A stretch of DNA of 64,000 nucleotides from positions 7,688,001 through 7,752,000 of the forward strand of contig OX344757.2 of assembly GCA_947034885.2 (NCBI GenBank), given 5' to 3'. The DNA is from Thuidium tamariscinum (taxonomy: Eukaryota > Streptophyta > Bryopsida > Hypnales > Thuidiaceae). Every line of letters starts with the position of its first letter. Within the stretch, counting starts at the first letter, position 1. Shown one piece after another: positions 46,400-58,606 of this stretch. A program made the translations under genes and the position numbers. The notes beneath the pieces were generated by a model, which saw only the letters and a program-made list of their open reading frames with translations, made no database searches and was not told the DNA's origin.

Positions 46400-47198
46400 G
46401 AAATATAGTCGAAAGTTACACATTTTATTTGAAGACTTCAAACTTTTTGGCTATTATTTCACATGGCTTCAAACATCACTTGATTTATGTATTGAAGATG
46501 AGAAGAGAAGTTGTTTTTAAAAGAAGGGTGGTAGGAAGTAAAAAAATCCATGTTCAATACGTAGATTAGAATTAGTTTGAGCTCAACTACTCATAGTTAA
46601 GTAAAAACTAGGATTTCTATATAATTTTAAGACTCATTTTGGCATAGTAGAATGACATTTTTCAAAAGAAAATGACTAGGAGAAGTTGTTTAATCAATTT
46701 AAATTTCATTTTCAAAAAATTGTTTGTATTTTGAGACTCCAATCAAAAGTTATAGACAAATCCAAAGAGGGGTTGAAAAGAACATTTTCATTGACATTTG
46801 TCAAACCCCTTTTTGAATTTTATGCATAACTTTTGATCAAAGTCTCAAAATCACAAAAGGATTCTTTAGAGATGAAAGTTAATCTGATTTATCATCTTTT
46901 CTTAATGCAAGTTTTTTTTTAAATGTCAAATGTTCTACTATGCCAAAATGATGCCTGAAATTATATATAATTATTAGTTTTCACTGAACTATAAGTGGTT
47001 GAGCTCAAACTATTTCTAATTCACATATCCCATAGATGTTGTTTTAATACCTTCTACCACCCCTTTTGCAAAAATAACATCTTCATATAGACAAATCATG
47101 TGGCTTTTTAAGCCATGTGAAAGAATAGCCAAAGAATTTGAAGCTTTTGATTAATATGTGGAATTTTGTAAATCTAATGGGGAAGTTTTCTACTAGTG
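46400..47198. mobile_element. Foldback with CACTAGTAGAAAA-type right end
   Basis: A palindrome is centred near 46790 with arms of about 380 bases. Paired blocks include CTTTTTGGCTATTATTTCACA near 46443 with its inverse near 47108, and GTGGTAGGAAG near 46529 with its inverse near 47045. The right edge GTTTTCTACTAGTG is that of the element at 48349-52676. The left edge is worn away. The units AATCAAAAGTTATAGAC and CATAACTTTTGATC face each other at its heart. Confidence 0.6.
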
Positions 47199-47384
47199 GC
47201 ATCTCCTTGTATATTGTGGAGAATTTATGAGTTAAAAAAATTTGTAAGAAAAGTATTGCAAAATGAACTTGGGCCAAAAGTCTACTTGTAGCCTTGCCCA
47301 ATTTTTTTTGGGCATGGTATTGCTTTTTCTCTTCTAGTGTAATTAATTCAATTTGTGCTGCCTCTATCCATTGAAAACAACATT

Positions 47385-48312
47385 TTAACCCCTAAAGGAC
47401 CGCAACTATGTTTCCAACAAAACTACTCCAAAACTGTCATTTTTAGGACAGCTACCAAATTTTACAAAAAAAACATTATTAGACACATGTAACCATAGGA
47501 TCTCTTAGTTCACTATTTTGAAAAGATGTAGAAAAAATTTCAGAAATTTCCACCATGTAGATTGCAAGATATTAGTGTTTGAAGTTACAAAAATTCTTTT
47601 TTTACCACTGCAAAAATCCGGGCAGCTGGACTTCAAAAGGCCACATTTGTATGGAAAATGTCCAAAATGGTTGCAACTCTTTGGATTCATTCTCCAATTC
47701 AAGTTGGCTACATGCTTGAAAATTTTCATATCATTTGGAATTGTACAACATGTACAAAAAAATAGTAAGTAGAAAGAAGTATAGAATGATTCAAAATACA
47801 AAAATGGTAACAACTTATATATTGAATTGAAAAATGCCAATCCCAATGGTTTAAATGTTTAAATAAACAATCTATACCTAACGTTTTTATTTTTTTCAAA
47901 AATATTGAAACTTGAGTAAAATAAAGGACTTCAAAGTTTATTTTAGAGTAGAGAATCCATAACTACCAACAAACTAAAATTCTTCATAACTTTTGACTCA
48001 TTAATTCAAATGGAATGATTCAAAGCTTTCTACGTATATATAAATCTATAAAACCAATTTCAAATTTTTGATTCCAAAAAAAGTGATTTTTTTATCTGCC
48101 CGAATTGCCTAAGTTGAGAAACAAACAACATATTGTGCAATAACTTTTCAACCACGAAGTCAAAAGTCACAAAAATTGTTGGGCTTTACAGATACTCCTT
48201 GTCCCCACCTTCTATTAAAATTTGGTTCCAAAACATGAAAATCTCTAGTCACATGTACCTGCCCAAAATCGCTATGTTGCGAAAAAAAGCATGTTGGTCC
48301 TTTAAGGGTTAA
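47385..48312 (+). mobile_element. TTAA-type element
   Basis: It begins TTAACCCCTAAAGGACCGC and ends TTGGTCCTTTAAGGGTTAA. The interior is very similar to 41570-42493 throughout, including CCATGTAGATTGCAAGATAT and ACATGTACCTGCCC. TTAA stands at both edges. No protein is encoded. Confidence 0.85.
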
Positions 48313-50756
48313 TCCGTAACTTCTCATGGACAAACTCAAATGAAAGAACACTAGTAGAAAATGATGTCCAAATCAACAAAAATATGTTAATTTTCTATTG
48401 ATTCGGGTACTGCAATGTCCAATTTCACATTTTTTTGTTAAGGGTGACATTTTTCTTTGTTGATTTGGATAGTAAGTAACAAAATCAACAAATTTTTGTT
48501 GAACACTTTTTGAACCTTCTAGAATCTTTTGGAATCTTTTGGAATCTTATAGAATCTCTCAAAATATTTATATTATGTACAATGTCTTTATAAAAAAATT
48601 AAGTATTTAGATTTTGGTGTTCAATAAAAACAACAGACTTTGGAGGTCATTTATACATAGTAAATAAACATTTTTTAGAGAACTTTCAACTAAAAAAAGT
48701 TGTGGAATTAAATTTGACTTTCATCTCCAACAATTTTTTTGAGATTTCAAATCTCCAATCAAAAGTTATGGACAAATTTAAGAGGAATGTTGAAAATTGT
48801 TTTTTTAATAAATTCAAAAGACTTTGAAAGCCGTTTTGGTATAGTTAAATGATTTTTTGCAAAAACTTCTAAACTAAGAGAAGTTGTAAATTCAAAAAAA
48901 CTTCCATCTCTAACAAGTCATTTTAAGTATTGATTCTCCAATCCAAAGTTTTGAACAAAATGCAGAGAGGATGTTAAAAAATGTCCAGAATGTCAAATGT
49001 GATGATTTCCAACCTTTCTCTAAACTTTGTCCAAATTTTTTGAGTAAAATCTCCAAATCTCAAACGGAATTTTAAAGATGAAAGTTTGTTAGAATCATTT
49101 CCTATTTTTAGTTCAAAATATTTTCAATTACGTTTTTTTTCTATGCCAAAATTAACAACCTCCAAAGTTTGTTCAATTTACAATGAAGTAATCTTTAAAA
49201 AATTATCTCCACTTTGTTAGGTTTCATATTAATTTCTACACTATTCTTCAATTTTCAAAATTTCAATTTATATGGGAAGTATTTAGAAATTTATTTTAGA
49301 AATGTAGTCTAAAATGAAAAGGTAGCAAATATAATTTGCTTACAATGAAAGGAATAGTATGTATGGAATTTTTTTTGAACATTTCTAGTCTTTACTTTGC
49401 ACAATCAAACTAGGCAGGAGTAAAAAATTCAAAGTTTTATTTTTAGCAATTTCAAAAATATTAAATCCAATTTGTTGTGATAAAGAGTATAAAAATAATT
49501 AGAATGATTCCGAAAATTTTGGAGATGTTCCAAACAATATACTAATGATATTAATTATTAAATTTTAAAAAATGATACATTTATCATTGTTAAATTTTTT
49601 GTAGGATCTGTATTCAGTCAATTTTGGCTTTCTACTCCTTTTACTTGAAAATGTCCACAAACTTGGTAGAATTTTTAATATTTTAATTTCTTAAATAAAA
49701 AATCATACATTTGCCTTAGATTCTAAAATCATTTTTTTAGAGGGCAATAAAGCATTATTTGCCTTTTTATAATTTTTCTCTCTAGAAATTGTGTTTTTTT
49801 CCTTAAAGAGTTGATCATCCTTAGTAAATTGTTATAATTTAAAAATCCAATGGTTAGTTTTTTCCAAAATTAATTCCACGCATACAAGACGAAGTATCCT
49901 TCACTTTTTTAATAGTTAAAATTAAAAATTTCAAACATGTCCATGTGCAAAAAAAACATGAAAATTGGACAATTCACTGAAAACCTCAATTAAAAAAACA
50001 TTGTTAGGCCTTGAGGGGTTAGAGGAGAAAAATTGAATTTTTGTCTAGAATGATCTACCTAAAATCTCTATATTGTTAGAAAAATGCTATTTGGTCATTT
50101 AGAGGTTAATTTTTTAAATCCCAATTGTTTAAGTTTTATCTTCCAAAGAATTTATCCAAAAAAATGCATGTCAACTCTTGAACTTGCAAGTGTTCATTAT
50201 ATATTGAAGAAATATGTTCAAAATTTATACTTCAACCTTCAAAAAAATATTTCATATTCATGCTTGAAGGTAATAGTATATACAATTTTTTTTTTAAACT
50301 TTATCATTCACAAATCAGTGTTTATAAAATTCAGCAAACTTGAATGGCCGTTTTCACATAGTAAATTAACTTATTTTTTAAAACTTTGAACTAAGAAAAG
50401 TTGATAAATTAAGTAAACTTTCATCTCCAAAAATCCGTTTGCAATTTGGAGTCTTCAATTGAAATTTGGACAAAATTCAGAGAAAGGTTGGAATGGCCAT
50501 TTTCCTTTGACATTTTTAAACACCCTCTCTGATTTCTGTTTATAACTTTCAATTAAAGACTCCAAATCTCAAACGGATTTTTGGAGATGAAAGTTTACTT
50601 CATTTCGTAACTTTTATTAATTCAAAGTTTTAGGAGAAATGTTAATTTACCATGTGAAAATGGTCATTGAAGTCTGCTGTCTTTACATTGCAAATGAAAA
50701 AATATCGAGAAAGTCATTAAATAGAAAACACACCCACAGGCAAGCATGTGATCATT

Positions 50757-50932
50757 TGCATGGTCTGCTGGTAAAAGAGCTTAGCCTCCTAACCCCAAGG
50801 TGAGGGGTTCAAACCCACTGGTGGCCTGTCCGTGTGGCTCGGCTGCCTATGTGGTGCAATGCACGTGGCGGGGCTGTCGGGTGGCTGCCTAGGTGGCCTT
50901 GCTGCGTGTTGGGGGTTGCTACCTAGTGTCAG
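50757..50932 (+). mobile_element. tRNA-derived (SINE-like) head
   Basis: GCATGGTCTGCTGGTAAAAG resembles a pol III A box region, and about 40 bases on GAGGGGTTCAAACCCAC contains a perfect B box (GGTTCAAACCC). The intervening TTAGCCTCCTAACCCCAAGG looks like an anticodon arm remnant. The stems do not close well enough for a working tRNA. The MULE at 50933 interrupts its 3' side, which may resume at 52417 and run to a T/A-rich tail. Confidence 0.5.
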
Positions 50933-52405
50933 AGGGTTGCTATTTTGTAAGCCTGTGAGCGTGAGCTTATGAGCTTGTGAGCCTGCGAGCCTACACAATT
51001 TTTTGAAGATTGCGTCTAAAACTTTTGGCCAAATTTAATAAACTTTGGTAAATTTTAGTGCCTATTACCGTGGAACTATTATTGTGGACCTATTATCGTG
51101 GTCCCTTGAATAATTTTGTTTTACCATTTATTGTACTTTTCTAGATTTTCTAGAAAAAAAATAATGACTAATTATAGTTTTTTTGAAATCAAATGAGGTT
51201 ATTTCACAAATTTAGATTTTTGTGAACACTCTCCTTAGTCTTGCTTCTTAGTACTGAGGAGAGTCCCACAACTCTGATTAAAAAAAAATTCTTTTCCCCC
51301 CCCGCAATTGTGGGACTCCCCTCGGCGCTGAGGGGAGTCCGTTGCCCAACCAAAAAAAAAAAGTTTTTTTTTTTTTTTTTTTTTTGCAATAATAATTTTA
51401 TCAGAGCCGTGGGACTCCTCTCGGCACCGAGGGATACTAAGAAGCAAGACCAAGGAGAGTGTTCACAAAAATCTAGCAAAGCTTGATAAGTATTGTTTCA
51501 AGATGATAAATAAACAATCATTGGATCAAGAAAGAAGAAATGAATCCCTTCATTGGATGAACAAGAGGATAATGAGTCAACTAATCAATAATCTTGTGTA
51601 ACAAAGTTCATTCTTTACAAAAGTAATCCCTATCAATCAAATATTTTTTTGAAATCTTAACAAGTTCCATTATTGATACATTGAGACAAAACTGTAGGTG
51701 CCTACATTGGCCTTTGAGAAGACCTATGCTACTATAAGATACTCATGAACAAAATGAAATTTGGTGCAACTAAGTTCTTTCCATATATAATGAAATCATA
51801 CAAACAAATTTTTTTCTAAAATTTAAACAAGTTAATTGACTTAAAAATGAAGAGGGAATAATTGATGCCCTCCTATTGGCCTTGAGAAGACTTATAATGC
51901 TACAAGACATGATCAACCAAAATAAAATTTAGTGTAGCAAAGATTTTTATCAACAAATTTTCTTTCTAAAATCTAAACAACTGTAATAATAATACATCTA
52001 TAAAAATCATTAGTACCTTTCCCTAGGCCTCAAAAAGATCTACATTATTATAGAATAATGATCAACCAATACTTTATATTAACTTAATTCCATCTTTATT
52101 CATCTTTCATATCAATTGAGTTCTTCATTTTTGTGATGTATATTTTTAAGTAAGATTGAAAATTAGAATCTTTATCCAATTTGAATATAACCACGGTAAT
52201 AGGTCTACAGTAATAGGTCTACAAAAATAGATACTAAAATTTATTAGAAATAAAAAACTTTGATTTAAATTTTAAGATGGAATCAATTTTAATGAATAAA
52301 ATTAAGTTTTATAATGCTTCTTCAAAGTTTTAAGCTCTGTGCTCACAGAATCCCTGCTCTACACTCACAGGCTCACGCTCACAAGCTCACAAAATAGCAC
52401 CGCTG
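50933..52405. mobile_element. Mutator-like non-autonomous element (MULE), copy 2
   Basis: It is flanked by CCTAGTGTCAG (50922-50932) and CCTAGTATCAG (52406-52416), an 11-base duplication with one later change. The ends are AGGGTTGCTATTTTGTAAGC and GCTCACAAAATAGCACCGC. It matches copy 1 (6961-8237) along its length but is about 200 bases longer, mainly through a segment near 51770-51930 missing from copy 1. It is non-coding. Confidence 0.8.
51214..51474. repeat. Foldback inside MULE copy 2
   Basis: AGATTTTTGTGAACACTCTC and the following TTGCTTCTTAGTAC are mirrored at 51433-51474. The middle has CTGAGGAGAGTCCCACAACT facing AATTGTGGGACTCCCC and a further GCCGTGGGACTCC. It is better preserved than in copy 1. 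Confidence 0.7.
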
Positions 52406-52882
52406 CCTAGTATCAGGCCATTAGCTTAAAAATTTTAATTTTTTTTATGAAAATAAAATGTTGAAAATTAACATTTTTTTGTTGCCAAATCAACACTTTC
52501 TAGTTACTTCATCAACACTTTTGTGTTGATAAACCACACAAAAATGTTGATTTGGACGTCCAAATCAACATATTTGTGCTATGTAATGTCCATATCAACA
52601 CGTCCTAATTAACATAAAAATTAACAAAAAAAATCAACATTTTTTTGTTACTTTGGACATTGATTTTTCTACTAGTGGAAGTTGTAGAGGAACAAGGCAG
52701 TCCTCAACTCCACCTCTAAATAAAATTCAAAAGATATAGTGAATTTTTCACTTCATAGTAAGCTATCTGATATCACTATTTTGTGGGAAAAAATGCAGTT
52801 CAATTCTCTAAGGGTTAAAGCTCTTCATCGTGACATCAACTTTATTTATATGATGGTCTATCCAATCTATATAACATTTTTT

Positions 52883-53172
52883 AATTCAATTGTGTAGATA
52901 TATAGGGAGCTTTAATAGGCTCGTTTTTCCTATTAAAAATACACCATTAAGTAATGAAAAATGATCTACAAAGAATTCGATGTGCGGTTTTGTGTTAGTA
53001 CATTTTGTACATTTAAAGAAGATATATGATACAATTACTTTTGCAAAATGTACTAATACAAAACTTCACATTTAATTCTTTGTAGATCATTTTTTCATAA
53101 CTCTATGGTGTATTTTTTAATAGGAAAAACAAGCTTATCAAAGCTCCCTACATATCTATACAATTGAATCAA
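52883..53172. repeat. Long hairpin, arms about 130 bases
   Basis: ATTCAATTGTGTAGATATATAG on the left mirrors CTACATATCTATACAATTGAAT on the right, and the pairing continues through AAAATGATCTACAAAGAATT to a loop near 53025. It may be a stand-alone foldback element; no clear target duplication is seen. Confidence 0.7.
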
Positions 53173-53429
53173 AAAAATTCATGACCAAAGTTTTTCAATT
53201 AGTTTTCATGTAAAATTAGGAATTTCAAATGAAACATTTCACCAAAATCAAAGTTTTGCATTTTTGAAACCCAAATTTGGTATCTTATTAAAACTAAGTA
53301 TTCATTATGCAATTTTTTTTTATCAATTATATTTAATAATATACAAATTATTTTGAATGGAAATATAGGAGTTTCATATCATTACTCAAGCATATTATAC
53401 TATTCAATGTAGGTTTTTATTAACTTAAC

Positions 53430-53820
53430 TATTCTCAAATTGGTGACTTTTTAACTTGATAGATTGTAGATGTCATTTAAGCATAGTAATTTAACTTTTT
53501 TCAAAACTCTTTAAACTAAGAGAAGTTGGGAAATCAAGCCAACTTGAATCTCAAGAAATTGTTTTGTAATTTTGATCTTCCAATCAAAAGTTATGGACAA
53601 AATTTAGAGAGGGTGTTTGAAAATGTTTACAAAAATGCTCCTTGGTACTTTTTTTTTAATTTTGTTCATAACTTTTTATTGGAGGTTCAAAATGACAAAT
53701 GGATTTTTAGATATAGAAGTTATCTTGATTCAAAAACTTTTCTTAGTTCAAAGTTTTTTCAAAAAAGTTAATTTACTATGCCAAAATGCCTTCTAAAGTT
53801 TGCTAAGTTTATGAAAGCAT
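53430..53820. repeat. Foldback related to CACTA-type arms
   Basis: TCCAATCAAAAGTTATGGAC near 53579 faces CATAACTTTTTATTGGAGG near 53669, flanked by CTTTAAACTAAGAGAAG and its inverse. It is the same module as at 46400-47198 and around 48600-49180 and 50330-50690. Confidence 0.6.
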
Positions 53821-53888
53821 TAAAAGACAATAAAGAAACTATGTAAATAGGATACCGCAAGACTATTGTACAAGCAAGCTTGTGTGTG

Positions 53889-54100
53889 GTGCATTGGTTA
53901 GTTCTAATTGGTTGCTAACCAACAAGGTTTGGAGTTTGAACTTTGGCATTGCACTTAACCACATGGTAGTTGTTCATTGGTCTGATGGAGTGGTCTCGTT
54001 TCCTATGATTTGCCATGATGGCATTCTAGTTGGCCTGCCTATACAATAATTTGTAGCTAATGTGGCAAGTGCCATGTGGCATTTTTTGATTTGATTTGAT
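53889..54100 (+). mobile_element. Possible worn tRNA-derived SINE
   Basis: TGGTGCATTGGTTAG resembles a pol III A box. GGAGTTTGAACTTTGG could be a B box with a decayed CpG. The spacing is similar to the copy at 50757. Evidence is weak. A CACTA-type right end (TTTTCTACTAGTG, to 54283) follows without a matching left end. Confidence 0.3.
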
Positions 54101-54283
54101 AGATTATGAGTCATTATTTAAAAAATAATAATCACTCATAACCAAGTCAACAAAAATACAAACAAATTTTTCTTCAAGGGTACTATCCAAGTCTACACAT
54201 TCAAAGCTACAAAAAATTGATAGACCAAATCAACACTTCTTTATTCATTTTTTGTTGATTTGGACGCAAATTTTCTACTAGTG

Positions 54284-55522
54284 TTCAAATTTTGAAATAA
54301 ACTCCACCTTCTGAATTTTTTTGAAGTTAAGTAGTGTAGTGTAATTTACAATTCATTTTTTGAGGGTTAGTTTGGGCATGGACTAAAAATTCAATCAACC
54401 AATGTGATTTTTGTCCAAAGTTTTTGCCAAGAAGTTCTAGGAGAAGACAAGTGTCCCAAATTTTTAATTCTTACACATACTACTTTCACATTAATGGCCA
54501 TTGTACATTGCAAGCTCCACCATGAATTAAAAAATGCTTGGAATGTTGGTGAAATTTCATTGAGCACATAAAAATCATCATTTAAAAATTTCTCACAAAA
54601 ATATGCTCCTTCAAAGTATGTTGCCATATATTTCCATTGACCCTAATAAAACTTCAAACTTAAGTATTTCCTAAATTTTGTAATTAAATAATGTGAAATA
54701 TTTTGAGGTGTTCACTTTCAATGTGATATTTAAGATCCTATAGTTCTATTCTATTTCATTTCAAGAAAAACGAGCAAAAGAATTGCTAAAGTTCTTGGCA
54801 ATTTTGGCCCATTTTGAAAGTACCACCCTCTTTGGTTATTAGTGGTTGTTGTACATAATTCATCTTCTTATATTTATTAAAAAATTAGAAGGCCAAGACT
54901 AACAAATAATCATTAAGTTTTTTTATCTTAAAAAGAAATACACATATTTAATGCATGAGTTAAAAGTAAGCAATATGGTGTTGATGTATACAACAAATAT
55001 AGTGATGTATTAATATAATAATAGTCTATTTTGCACATGTATCTACTAGGAGACCTTCCAAAGCTTAGAATAGGAAAACTATGTACCACTTGATACAAAA
55101 CAAGATTTAGAATTTCCACCCAATTTACACAAAATTCTAAATTTTGGCCTCTAATTCTAAATATCTTTCAAATGTATAGCAAATTTTATTAAAATAGAGG
55201 TATTCCATATGCCATTTTTCAAACCACATGGTCTTAACTAAATTCTAACATCTAGCTTAGGTATAGATTTTCAGACATCTAAGACACGTATAGGTTTCAA
55301 AAATCTATTACAAATTTAGATTTCACACTATGTGGTTTGAAATATCTTAGGTAGATAAAGATTTTAGACATCTATGACATCATAGATTTCAAAAATCTAT
55401 AAGGGGTTTGGATTTTAGACCACAAGGTCTAAAGTATAAAAAGTATTGAAGTAATGGAATGTCACCAATTTAATGAATTTTGCCATGTGTAGGACTAGAT
55501 GTTGAAAAAAACTAAGGACTAT
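54284..55522. other. AT-rich spacer, nothing firmly recognised
   Basis: Repeated AACCACATGGTCT and AGACCACAAGGTCT-type words between 55215 and 55430 suggest a small worn foldback. No gene is seen. Confidence 0.4.
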
Positions 55523-56256
55523 GGATGATTACAAGAAACACTTGTACTATTTCGCAAAGCGCACACTTTGCATGCTATCTATTTTTTGGCCATAACTTTT
55601 GCATTTTGGCTCCCAATGACTCAAGATTTATAGGAAAGGTACTCATGACTATTATACACTTCACCTAATTTTTTCATAATTTTCAAAAATAGTAGACTAT
55701 TCAGAAATAGACCCAATTGAATATCACAAATTCACAACTGCCAATTTGGAGGTTTTAGTAGTATTTAGTAACCAAAAGAACAAATTTTGCAGTGAAATTT
55801 GGATGAAGTTGTCTTCTAGTAGACTTGTAGCTAATGGATCAAGAAATTTCTTAAAATAACTAATTTTATGTGGTGTGGAAGTCTACAAAGTGAGCTTTTT
55901 TTTGCTTGTATTTTGAAACATACTAAACCCTATTTTGGTGGGTTGGTGAATGACCATCTCTATAGATTAGTTACAAATGGTTAGTTTTATTTTTTGTATT
56001 CACTTATTTTTACTATTTTAAACTAATTTAAACATCATAGTACCTATTTTCTTGAGGTTTGGCACTTTTCAAGTTTTCCTACTTATAAAAATTTTCTATG
56101 CATTTTCTTCATTGGGTACCTTCATCTTAAAGGTGTATACATAAGTCATATTTTTAATTTTTTTTTAATTCTAATTTTAAAGTACTCCAAAAAAAGTCAT
56201 GAGTATTGTTGCAAAATGCAATAAATAGTGCAGGCTTGTGTTTCTTGCAATCACCC
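55523..56256 (-). mobile_element. GGGTGATTGC-ended element, copy 2
   Basis: It is the inverted counterpart of 24301-25023. The right end TTTCTTGCAATCACCC is intact; the left end GGATGATTACAAGAAACACT has two differences. It is 734 bp and non-coding. Confidence 0.75.
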
Positions 56257-56957
56257 ATAGAGGCAATCTTGCATTGTTAATTATTGAGCAACATGACAAT
56301 GGAACAACAAATATAGTGCATAGTTGATTGAAGTTACATCACCAAGAATGAAGGTTTGGGTGGTCATGTACAATACATGGTATTTGCATATATAACAACT
56401 CTAAATTTAATTCAAAATCAAATACATCTTATAGTCTTGTACTACAATGTATGACAAACATGTAAAACAAAGTGTCTAAGACCAAAGTCTTTTCTTGCAC
56501 CAAAACTTTATATTAAAATAAGACAAACATTAAAGACTATTTAGTTTGCTTTTTGTATCATTTGATTGAGTAAATTTAAATTGATGCTATAACAAGTTGA
56601 ATCAAAATTCAAATGCAATCTAAAATAGAATTGAAAGAAGGTTAAAAAATGCGACATATCACGACTCCCTTGCTTGCTCGGAACAAAAATTTGGCAAGGC
56701 TTAGAATTTGGTAGCATTACTAGTCAATTTAATGTGCCTTCAAACTATAGGTCTAAGATTGAGTTCTATCAAATTCTGATGTTCATTTGAAGAATATGAC
56801 AAGCATCCCCATATGAAAAGTAGGCCTAAACTTTGTGAATAGTAAACAAAAGTCTCTAATCTGACATATGTGCATTTAAATTAAGGATAAGGATTTGGGA
56901 AGTAGATATGAGTAATATGAGACAATTGACTTATACAATTGACATACAAAGATGGAA
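56257..56957. other. AT-rich spacer, nothing recognised
   Basis: No coding or repeat end is seen. Confidence 0.4.
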
Positions 56958-57238
56958 CATTAGGAGAGATTTGAGGGCTCGAGGAGCTCGTGAGTTCCCA
57001 AAGCCTGAAATCACGTAATCTGCCGCGGGAACGCAATTTCGCAAGAATCCTACGTGGTCGAAACCGTGCCACGTCATCAACTTTTTTTAAAACTTTTTTT
57101 CATATTTCAAGACCCAATTTTTTGTTTTTTATTTTTTATTTTTTGGAATTGTTGGCCTGATAGTGGCCAGCCGTTCCTAGACTAGTTTTGGGAACAGTCC
57201 CCAAACGGCCCTTTGGAGCCTTCAAATCCCTCCTAATG
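56958..57238 (-). mobile_element. CATTAG-ended MITE, copy 6
   Basis: It starts CATTAGGAGAGATTTGAGGG and ends CTTCAAATCCCTCCTAATG. The interior has GCGGGAACGCAATTTCG, CCTACGTGGTCG...GTGCCACGTC and GGGAACAGTCCCCAAACGG. It is a well-preserved copy. Confidence 0.8.
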
Positions 57239-57675
57239 ATACTCAAAGTAGGGTTTTTTTGGTCCTCTTCAAAATTTAATTCATAAATAAATCATACTCA
57301 ATTATTGAAGCCTTCTTTACACTTCATGAGCAAAAATGGACTTGAAGTCATTCATTTTGCTTTTACTCACATTTGCTTATATTTATTCACATTTTTTTTT
57401 GTTTATACTGAATTGTCTTTCTTGCTCACACTTCAAGGACTTTGAAGGTAAATAACAATGTAATACAATTACTTGGTTTATTTTTTACTGTTAGTATTTT
57501 GCACTACTTGAATTATAAAATATTTGCAAATTCAAAGTCTTTAGAATCAGTAATATACAAATGTTAAAGAATTAGCACAAAAATCTTTAAGAGAATTGAT
57601 TGAAAAAACAAACATATTTGTATGCTTGTGATGTTTTTGCATTCATCCTTTGTTCAAAATTTGAATGTTTGGTCC
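57239..57675. other. AT-rich spacer, nothing recognised
   Basis: No gene or element end is seen. Confidence 0.4.
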
Positions 57676-58606
57676 TTAACCCCTAAAGGACCAAAACTAT
57701 GATTCCACCAAAACTACTCCAAGACTATCATTTCTAGGACAACCACCAAATTTCACAAAAAAACATTTTTTGACACATGTAACTATAGGATCTTTTAGTG
57801 CACTAATTTGAAAAGATGTAGAAAATATTTCAGAAATTTCCACCATGTAGATTGCAAGATATTAGTGTTTGAAGTTACAAAAATCCTTTTTTTACCACTG
57901 TGAAAATCCGGATAGCTGCACTTCAAAAGGACACATTTGTATGAAAAAATGTCCAAAATGGTTGCAATCTTTGGATTCATTCTCCAATTCAAGTTGGCTA
58001 CATGCTTGAAAGTTTTCAAATCATTTGGAATCGTACAACATGTACAAAAAAAATAATTTGTAGAAAGAAGTAGAGAATGATTCAAAATACTACATTGTTA
58101 ATTATTTATTTATTGTATTGAAAAATGACAATTCCAGTGGTTCAAATGTTGTAATAAACAATCTACACCCAATTTTTTATTTTTTTTTCAAAAATATTGA
58201 AAATTGAGTAAAATAAAGGACTTCAAAGTTTATTTTAAAGTAGAGAATCTATAACTACCCTCAAACTAAAATTCTTCATAACTTTTGACTCATTAGTCCA
58301 AAAGGAATGATTCAAAGCTTTCCATGTATATGTAAATCTATAAAATCAATTTCAAATTTTTGATTCCAAAAAAAGTGATTTTTTCTAATCTACCCAAACT
58401 ACCCAAGTTGAGAAACAAACAACATATCATGCAATAACTTTTCACCCATGAAGTCAAAAGTCATAAAAATTGTTGGACTTTAAGGATATTCCTTGTCCAC
58501 ATCTTCTATTAGAGCTTGGTCCCAAAACATGAAAAATTCTAGTTTCACATACCTGCCCAAAATTGCCATGTTGCCAAAAAAGGCATATTGATCCTTTAGG
58601 GGTTAA
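57676..58606 (+). mobile_element. TTAA-type element
   Basis: It begins TTAACCCCTAAAGGACCAA and ends TTGATCCTTTAGGGGTTAA. The interior is collinear with 41570-42493 and 47385-48312. TTAA stands at both edges. It is 931 bp and non-coding. Confidence 0.85.

Larger units (their letters stand above)
48349..52676. mobile_element. CACTA-like element with GAA target duplication
   Basis: The left end CACTAGTAGAAAATGATGTCC is mirrored by the right end GGACATTGATTTTTCTACTAGTG, and GAA flanks both (48346-48348, 52677-52679). CACTAG...CTAGTG ends with 3-base duplications are a common plant CACTA form. The interior holds foldbacks around 48600-49180 and 50330-50690, a SINE-like head at 50757 and a MULE at 50933-52405. 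Without the MULE it is about 2.85 kb. No transposase is recognised. Confidence 0.7.

Noticed and set aside
50757-50830. Functional tRNA gene
   Set aside because: The B box is perfect but the acceptor and anticodon stems do not close; a tRNA-derived SINE head is more likely.
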